From Zhengella sedimenti (GTDB lineage Bacteria > Pseudomonadota > Alphaproteobacteria > Rhizobiales > Rhizobiaceae), in the NCBI RefSeq assembly GCF_046506625.1, contig NZ_JBKFFP010000006.1, positions 229,955-293,954 of the forward strand: 64,000 nucleotides of DNA, in the 5' to 3' direction. Position 1 is the stretch's first letter. Each line of letters begins with the position of its first letter. A program made the translations under genes and the position numbers. Shown one piece after another: positions 59,423-64,000 of the stretch. The notes under the pieces are model-generated. The model saw nothing but the letters and a program-made list of their open reading frames with translations. It was not told the origin of the DNA and made no database searches.

Positions 59423-59902
59423 ATGACACGCCTGAGCCGCCGTGACTTGCTGGCAGTCCGGAGGAAACGGCCTGAACAACCGCGTCCGCCCGGCGTAACC
59501 GCAGATACTGTCGAGGCGTGTACAGGATGCGCGTCCTGCGTTACCGCCTGTCCGGAACAGATCCTGACAATGCACGACCGGAAGGTGGCGATCGACTTCA
59601 GCCAGGGCGAATGCACGTTTTGCATGGCCTGCGAAGAGGCCTGTCCCGAGCCGGTTTTCACCGGCAATCCGTCGATGGCGCACGTGGCGGCAATCAGCGG
59701 CACGTGCCTTGTTCATTCCGGCATTGCCTGCATGACCTGCCGCGATGCCTGTCCGGAAGAGGCGATCCGTTTTCTCCCGCGCATGGGCCGGCCCTTCCTG
59801 CCGGTTCTGGACGCAGCTGCCTGCACCGGCTGCGGTGCCTGTGTCGCCCCCTGCCCGGCAGATGCCATTGCCATGCGCACAGGGGAGCCAGCCATTGCCT
59901 GA
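59423..59902 (+). CDS. napF: NapF, ferredoxin-type maturation protein
   Basis: A 159-residue protein with four 4Fe-4S cysteine clusters: CTGCASCVTACP, CTFCMACEEACP, CMTCRDACP (with an upstream Cys) and CTGCGACVAPCP. NapF helps assemble the iron-sulfur cluster of NapA in the cytoplasm. The ATG at 59423 has GGGAGGA directly before it and is preferred to the one at 59411. Its 3' end overlaps napD. The basic N-terminus SRRDLLAVRRKRP is usual for NapF. Confidence 0.9.
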   Translation: MTRLSRRDLLAVRRKRPEQPRPPGVTADTVEACTGCASCVTACPEQILTMHDRKVAIDFSQGECTFCMACEEACPEPVFTGNPSMAHVAAISGTCLVHSGIACMTCRDACPEEAIRFLPRMGRPFLPVLDAAACTGCGACVAPCPADAIAMRTGEPAIA

Positions 59903-60158
59903 TGCGCCCCGATATCATGTTTCCAGCGCCATCGTTTCAACGAAACCCGGCAGCCAGCACGCAGTTCTGGCACGGCTGCGCGGGCTGCAGGGCATCGATG
60001 TTCATGCGGCCGATGGAACGCGGATCATCATCACGATCGAAGGCAACAGCACCGGCGAGCTTGGCGACCGGCTGACATCCATTGCCGTCATGGAAGGCGT
60101 GGTCGCTGCCAGCATGGTCTTCGAACATTCGGAAAAGGAGGAGGAGATCCGGCCATGA
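59895..60158 (+). CDS. napD: NapD, NapA signal-peptide chaperone
   Basis: An 87-residue protein starting at a rare TTG (59895) with GGGGAG upstream. It overlaps napF by eight bases. The sequence HVSSAIVSTKPG, GLQGIDVHAADGTRIIITIEG and LTSIAVMEGVVAASMVFEH is typical NapD. NapD binds the Tat signal of NapA to delay export until cofactor insertion. The stop overlaps the napA start (ATGA). An in-frame upstream start inside napF is less likely. A TTG start may limit its dose. Confidence 0.85.
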   Translation: MPDAPRYHVSSAIVSTKPGSQHAVLARLRGLQGIDVHAADGTRIIITIEGNSTGELGDRLTSIAVMEGVVAASMVFEHSEKEEEIRP

Positions 60159-62656
60159 ATGAAACGATGAACAGGCGCGATCTTCTGAAGGCGCAGGCCG
60201 CGGCCATCGCGGCGGCGACGGCAGGAATTAGCCTGCCCGCCGACGCCCAACCCGTGCCCGGAGGCGTGGATTCGCTGAAGATCAAGTGGTCCAAGGCGCC
60301 ATGCAGGTTCTGCGGCACCGGCTGCGGTGTGATGGTGGGCGTGAAGGAGGGCAAGGTGGTTGCCACCCATGGCGACATGCAGCACGAGGTCAATCGCGGG
60401 CTCAATTGCGTGAAGGGCTATTTCCTTTCCAAGATCATGTATGGCGCCGACCGGCTCACAACGCCACTCATGCGCAAGCGCGGCGGCGTCTTCGACAAGG
60501 AGGGCGAGTTCGAGCCTGTCACATGGGACGAGGCCTTTGACGTCATGGCCGCAAAGGTGAAGTCCGTGCTGGCGGAGAAGGGACCGGAAGGCATCGGCAT
60601 GTTCGGCTCGGGCCAGTGGACCGTCCAGGAGGGCTATGCGGCATCCAAGCTCATGCGCGGCGGTTTCCGCTCGAACAACCTGGAGCCCAATGCGCGCCAT
60701 TGCATGGCTTCGGCTGCGGCGGCCTTCATGCGCACCTTCGGGATCGACGAACCGATGGGCTGCTATGACGACTTCGAGCATGCCGACGCATTCGTGCTGT
60801 GGGGCTCCAACATGGCCGAGATGCACCCGATCCTGTGGACGCGGCTTGCCGACCGGCGGCTGGGTACTCCGGGCGTGAAATGCGCGGTTCTCTCCACCTT
60901 CACCCACCGCTCGATGGACCTGGCCGACATCCCGATCGTCTTCAAGCCGGGAACCGATCTGGCGATCCTCAACTACATTGCCAATCACATCATCCAGAAG
61001 GGCGCTGTGAACGAGGAGTTCGTGCGCAAGCACGCCACATTCATGACCGGCGCAACCGACATCGGCTATGGCCTGCGCGAGGATCACCCTCTTGAACTCG
61101 CCGCAAGCGGTGCCGGCAATGCCGGCCTGATGGAGCCTTCGGATTTCGAGGCCTTCAAGGAGCATGTGGCGGCCTATACGCTCGACTACGTGTCCGAGCT
61201 TTCGGGCGTGGAGCCGGGCTTCCTTGAGGAACTCGCCGAACTCTATGCCGACCCGGACGTCAAGGTCATGTCGCTCTGGACGATGGGCTTCAACCAGCAT
61301 GTACGCGGCGTCTGGGCCAACCAGATGGTCTACAACCTGCACCTGCTCACCGGGAAGATTTCGGAGCCGGGCAATTCGCCCTTCTCGCTGACCGGGCAGC
61401 CTTCCGCCTGCGGCACGGCACGCGAGGTCGGCACGTTCGCCCACCGCCTGCCGGCCGATATGGTGGTGACCAACCCCGAGCATGTGGCCCATGCGGAGGA
61501 ATTGTGGAAGCTGCCACATGGCCTGTTGAACACGAAACCGGGATTCCACGCCGTCCAGCAGGACCGCAAGCTGAAGGACGGCGTGATCAATTTCTACTGG
61601 ATCCAGGTCAACAACAACCTGCAGGCCGCGCCGAACATCTCCAACGAGACCTATCCGGGCTACCGCAATCCCGACAACCTGATCGTGGTCTCTGATGCCT
61701 ATCCGACAGTGACGGCGCTGGCAGCCGACATCATCCTGCCGGCGGCCATGTGGGTGGAAAAGGAAGGCGTCTACGGCAATGCCGAGCGGCGCACCCATGC
61801 CTGGCACCAGCTTGTCGACGCGCCGGGGGAATCGCGTTCCGACCTCTGGCAACTCGTGGAATTTTCAAAGCGCTTCACCACCGACGAGGTCTGGCCGGCC
61901 GAGATCCTCGACGCCAATCCGGATTACCGGGGCAAGACGATCTACGAGGTGCTCTACGAGAACGGCCAGGTGAATGCCTTCCCGACGGCGGATGTCGACC
62001 CTGGCTATGCCAATGACGAGGCGGCGCATTTCGGTTTCTACCTGCAGAAGGGGCTGTTCGAGGAATATGCCGCCTTCGGACGCGGCCATGGCCACGATCT
62101 GGCGCCCTACGATGTTTATCACGAGGTTCGCGGCCTGCGCTGGCCGGTTGTCGACGGCAAGGAGACGCTATGGCGTTTCCGCGAAGGTTATGACCCCTAT
62201 GTCGAGCCGGGCGCCGGCGTAAAGTTCTACGGACGGCCGGACGGGCGGGCGGTCATACTCGCCGTGCCCTATGAACCACCGGCCGAAAGCCCGGACGACG
62301 AGTACGAGTTCTGGCTCGTGACGGGCCGCATGCTCGAACACTGGCATTCGGGCTCCATGACCATGCGCGTGCCCGAACTCTACAAGGCGGTCCCCGGCGC
62401 AGTGCTGTTCATGAACGCCGCCGATGCGCGGGACCGGGGGCTCAACCAGGGTTCGGAGGTTCGCGTGATCTCACGGCGCGGCGAGGTGCGCCTTCGCGTC
62501 GAGACGCGCGGGCGCAACCGCATGCCGCGGGGGGTTGTCTTCGTGCCCTGGTTCGATGCTTCCAAGCTCATCAACAAGGTGACGCTGGACGCCACTGACC
62601 CGATCTCCAAACAGACGGATTTCAAGAAATGCGCAGTCAAGATCGTTTCCGCCTGA
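60155..62656 (+). CDS. napA: NapA, periplasmic nitrate reductase catalytic subunit
   Basis: An 833-residue molybdoenzyme. The Tat signal MNRRDLLKAQAAAIAAATAG precedes the mature N-terminus. The [4Fe-4S] cysteines are near 50, 53, 57 and 85 (CRFCGTGC and GLNC). The molybdenum ligand Cys is near 183 (ARHCMAS). The length matches NapA (about 830). It reduces nitrate to nitrite in the periplasm with two Mo-bis-MGD pterins, receiving electrons from NapB and NapC. The start overlaps the napD stop. Confidence 0.96.
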   Translation: MNETMNRRDLLKAQAAAIAAATAGISLPADAQPVPGGVDSLKIKWSKAPCRFCGTGCGVMVGVKEGKVVATHGDMQHEVNRGLNCVKGYFLSKIMYGADRLTTPLMRKRGGVFDKEGEFEPVTWDEAFDVMAAKVKSVLAEKGPEGIGMFGSGQWTVQEGYAASKLMRGGFRSNNLEPNARHCMASAAAAFMRTFGIDEPMGCYDDFEHADAFVLWGSNMAEMHPILWTRLADRRLGTPGVKCAVLSTFTHRSMDLADIPIVFKPGTDLAILNYIANHIIQKGAVNEEFVRKHATFMTGATDIGYGLREDHPLELAASGAGNAGLMEPSDFEAFKEHVAAYTLDYVSELSGVEPGFLEELAELYADPDVKVMSLWTMGFNQHVRGVWANQMVYNLHLLTGKISEPGNSPFSLTGQPSACGTAREVGTFAHRLPADMVVTNPEHVAHAEELWKLPHGLLNTKPGFHAVQQDRKLKDGVINFYWIQVNNNLQAAPNISNETYPGYRNPDNLIVVSDAYPTVTALAADIILPAAMWVEKEGVYGNAERRTHAWHQLVDAPGESRSDLWQLVEFSKRFTTDEVWPAEILDANPDYRGKTIYEVLYENGQVNAFPTADVDPGYANDEAAHFGFYLQKGLFEEYAAFGRGHGHDLAPYDVYHEVRGLRWPVVDGKETLWRFREGYDPYVEPGAGVKFYGRPDGRAVILAVPYEPPAESPDDEYEFWLVTGRMLEHWHSGSMTMRVPELYKAVPGAVLFMNAADARDRGLNQGSEVRVISRRGEVRLRVETRGRNRMPRGVVFVPWFDASKLINKVTLDATDPISKQTDFKKCAVKIVSA

Positions 62657-63126
62657 GGCGCGCGCGCCTCTTTGCCGCCGCGCTGGCCGCCTCTGTCGCC
62701 ACGGGCGGGGTCGTCGCCCAGGAAGCCGTCCGGCGGGCGGCTCCCGAACTCACTGGACCGCAACAGCCCATGGAGTCCGTCGAGGCCGAACCCATCCCGC
62801 GGCGCATTACCGACGATGTCCGCATGATGCGCCAGTATCCGGAACAGCCGCCGGTCATTCCGCACTCGATCGAGGGCTACCAGCTCAGCGTCAATGCCAA
62901 CCGCTGCCTGTCCTGCCATCGCCGCGAGGCGACGGAAGGCTCGGGCGCGCCGATGATCTCGATCACGCACTACATGACGCGTGAAGGCCAGATGCTGGCC
63001 GATGTTTCCCCCCGGCGTTATTTCTGCACCGCCTGCCATGTATCCCAGGCGGATACGGCGCCGCTGGTGGAGAACACGTTCACCGACATGAGCGAATTGG
63101 GCACCGGCATGGCGGGGAGCGAATAG
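62629..63126 (+). CDS. napB: NapB, diheme cytochrome c subunit
   Basis: A 165-residue periplasmic diheme cytochrome with a signal peptide (ARLFAAALAASVATGGVVAQ). It has two CxxCH heme sites, CLSCH and CTACH, with EPIPRRITDDVRMMRQYPEQPPVIPH as the NapB hallmark. The histidine in VIPHSIEG is a likely axial ligand. It transfers electrons from NapC to NapA. The start overlaps the end of napA by 28 bases. Confidence 0.95.
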   Translation: MRSQDRFRLRRARLFAAALAASVATGGVVAQEAVRRAAPELTGPQQPMESVEAEPIPRRITDDVRMMRQYPEQPPVIPHSIEGYQLSVNANRCLSCHRREATEGSGAPMISITHYMTREGQMLADVSPRRYFCTACHVSQADTAPLVENTFTDMSELGTGMAGSE

Positions 63127-63840
63127 ATGAACTGGATTCGCCGCTTGTTCCGACGCATCTGGACCATTCTTGCCACCCCGGCCGGGACGCTCGGCATCGG
63201 CTTCCTGACGCTGGGAGGTTTCGTGGGCGGCGTGATGTTCTGGGGGGCCTTCAACACCGCGCTGGAAGTGACCAATACGGAAGCCTTTTGCATCTCCTGC
63301 CACGAGATGGAGAACAACGTCTTCCAGGAATTGACCCGCACGGTGCATTTCTCTAACCGGTCCGGCGTGCGGGCCTCCTGTCCGGATTGCCATGTCCCGC
63401 ATGAGTGGACCGACAAGATCGCACGCAAGATGCAGGCCTCGAAGGAGGTCTGGGGCAAGATCTTCGGCACGATCAGCACGCGGCAGAAGTTCCTCGACAA
63501 CCGGCTGGAGCTGGCAAAGCACGAATGGGCGCGGCTGAAGGCCAATGACAGCCTGGAATGCCGCAATTGCCATTCGGAAGCAGCCATGGACCTGTCGCGG
63601 CAGGCGCCACGGGCCGCCGAGATTCATACCGAATACCTCCTGTCAGGTCAGGCCACCTGCATCGACTGCCACAAGGGAATCGCCCATGAGTTGCCGGACA
63701 TGACGGGCGTCGAGCCTGGCTGGATCGCTCCGGAACAGCTTCAGGGTGACAGGCTCCCGGGCATCGGCTCCGATGAAGAGGCGGCTCTGCGCGACTATCT
63801 TGCCACGGAAACGGCCATGCGGGACATCGCGGCCAAGTGA
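63127..63840 (+). CDS. napC: NapC, membrane-anchored tetraheme quinol dehydrogenase
   Basis: A 237-residue NapC/NirT-type cytochrome with one N-terminal membrane anchor (TLGIGFLTLGGFVGGVMFWGAF). It has four CxxCH sites: CISCH, CPDCH, CRNCH and CIDCH. It oxidises ubiquinol and feeds electrons to NapB and NapA. It starts directly after the napB stop. napG and napH are absent, so NapC is the only quinol oxidase in this operon. Confidence 0.95.
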   Translation: MNWIRRLFRRIWTILATPAGTLGIGFLTLGGFVGGVMFWGAFNTALEVTNTEAFCISCHEMENNVFQELTRTVHFSNRSGVRASCPDCHVPHEWTDKIARKMQASKEVWGKIFGTISTRQKFLDNRLELAKHEWARLKANDSLECRNCHSEAAMDLSRQAPRAAEIHTEYLLSGQATCIDCHKGIAHELPDMTGVEPGWIAPEQLQGDRLPGIGSDEEAALRDYLATETAMRDIAAK

Positions 63841-63923
63841 CTGCCTGAATCACCGCGTGAAAAAGCCCGTCCAGACAGCCCAGTCGGGACACTGGCAGAA
63901 AGAAAGAAACGATTCGGGATCAA

Positions 63924-63969
63924 TGGTGGGTGATGTAGGGATCGAACCTACGACCCGCTGATTAAGAGT
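63924..63969 (-). tRNA. 3' half of a tRNA-Lys(CUU) gene, likely attachment-site remnant
   Basis: Read on the minus strand, the segment is a good tRNA 3' half: anticodon loop CTCTTAA, stem TCAGC, variable region GGGTCG, T-arm GTAGG-TTCGATC-CCTAC, acceptor ATCACCC, discriminator A and encoded CCA. The 5' side of the anticodon stem (expected GCTGA) is absent and no D-arm or 5' acceptor is found. Similarity stops in the anticodon loop, where many tyrosine integrases recombine. A tRNA interrupted by a group I intron is a rarer alternative. Confidence 0.7.
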
Positions 63970-64000
63970 TCTATCGTAAATTGTTACTTTTCAATGCCTT
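63970..64000. other. AT-rich sequence beyond the tRNA fragment, probable edge of an integrated element
   Basis: The last 31 bases are about 70% A+T, in contrast to the GC-rich DNA to the left, and show no tRNA 5' half. They most likely belong to an element integrated into the tRNA-Lys gene. Too little is present to name it. Confidence 0.45.

Noticed and set aside
60002..61852. 616-codon minus-strand frame opposite napD and napA
   Set aside because: NapA is unambiguous on the plus strand, with its iron-sulfur and molybdenum cysteines.
63746..63961. 71-codon frame ending VGDVGIEPTTR
   Set aside because: This ending is the well-known mistranslation of the antisense of a tRNA 3' end. The region is a tRNA remnant, not a gene.
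1..64000. CRISPR arrays, IS elements, prophage or replication origin
   Set aside because: No regularly spaced repeats, transposase genes, phage genes or origin-like iterons were seen in the window.

Overview
The window is GC-rich, tightly packed chromosomal DNA from an alphaproteobacterium, most likely a member of the Hyphomicrobiales (Rhizobiales). The lineage call is an inference from the gene families: DUF1127, DUF1194 and DUF4893 proteins, ExoD, two-gene MetV/MetF-type methylenetetrahydrofolate reductase next to an MttB-type methyltransferase, and a napEFDABC operon. About 57 protein genes are supported, in four large metabolic blocks separated by regulators and single genes. No CRISPR array, rRNA, prophage or IS element was seen.

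Layout. 0-6 kb (minus strand): the first codons of a Tat-exported protein, a VWA membrane protein with its ECF sigma factor, a ferredoxin-like protein, a dienelactone hydrolase and an MttB-family methyltransferase. 6.4-14.2 kb (plus strand): corrinoid protein, DUF4893, DUF1638, ExoD, a small 'virulence factor' family protein, MetV-like and MetF subunits of methylenetetrahydrofolate reductase, methyltetrahydrofolate:corrinoid methyltransferase and the corrinoid reactivase RACo. With MttB this is a complete B12-dependent demethylation pathway that moves a methyl group from an unknown methylated compound to tetrahydrofolate. A LysR gene closes the block. 15-25.5 kb: two tiny DUF1127 proteins, a YbdK-type glutamate-cysteine ligase, a GlxA/AraC regulator, a GGDEF-EAL protein, a DUF1194 protein, cyclopropane fatty acid synthase and a dimethylglycine/sarcosine dehydrogenase-like flavoprotein.

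25.7-34.8 kb is a cell-envelope sugar cluster: a HAD-UbiA fusion and a DprE1-like oxidase (the mycobacterial decaprenyl-phospho-arabinose route), an SMR-type flippase subunit, an NAD-dependent epimerase, a class III aminotransferase and a GT-C-like membrane protein, with a convergent GNAT acyltransferase and PIG-L deacetylase. A small secreted protein, a mechanosensitive channel and a nitroreductase follow (35-38.6 kb).

38.8-52.4 kb encodes tryptophan catabolism: tryptophan 2,3-dioxygenase, AFMID-type formamidase, kynureninase, 2-aminobenzoate-CoA ligase, 2-aminobenzoyl-CoA monooxygenase/reductase, SDR, acyl-CoA dehydrogenase, enoyl-CoA hydratase, RidA and a MarR regulator. A TrpX-like ABC importer is next to it. 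52.5-59 kb is a polyamine-type ABC transporter with an aminobutyraldehyde dehydrogenase (ydcSTUVW-like) and a LysR regulator. 59.2-63.8 kb is napEFDABC. The window ends in the 3' half of a tRNA-Lys(CUU) gene abutting AT-rich DNA, which looks like the junction of an integrated element lying beyond the right edge.

Start codons were adjusted by ribosome binding sites and stop/start overlaps. Functions rest on motifs and families read by eye; no database search was run.
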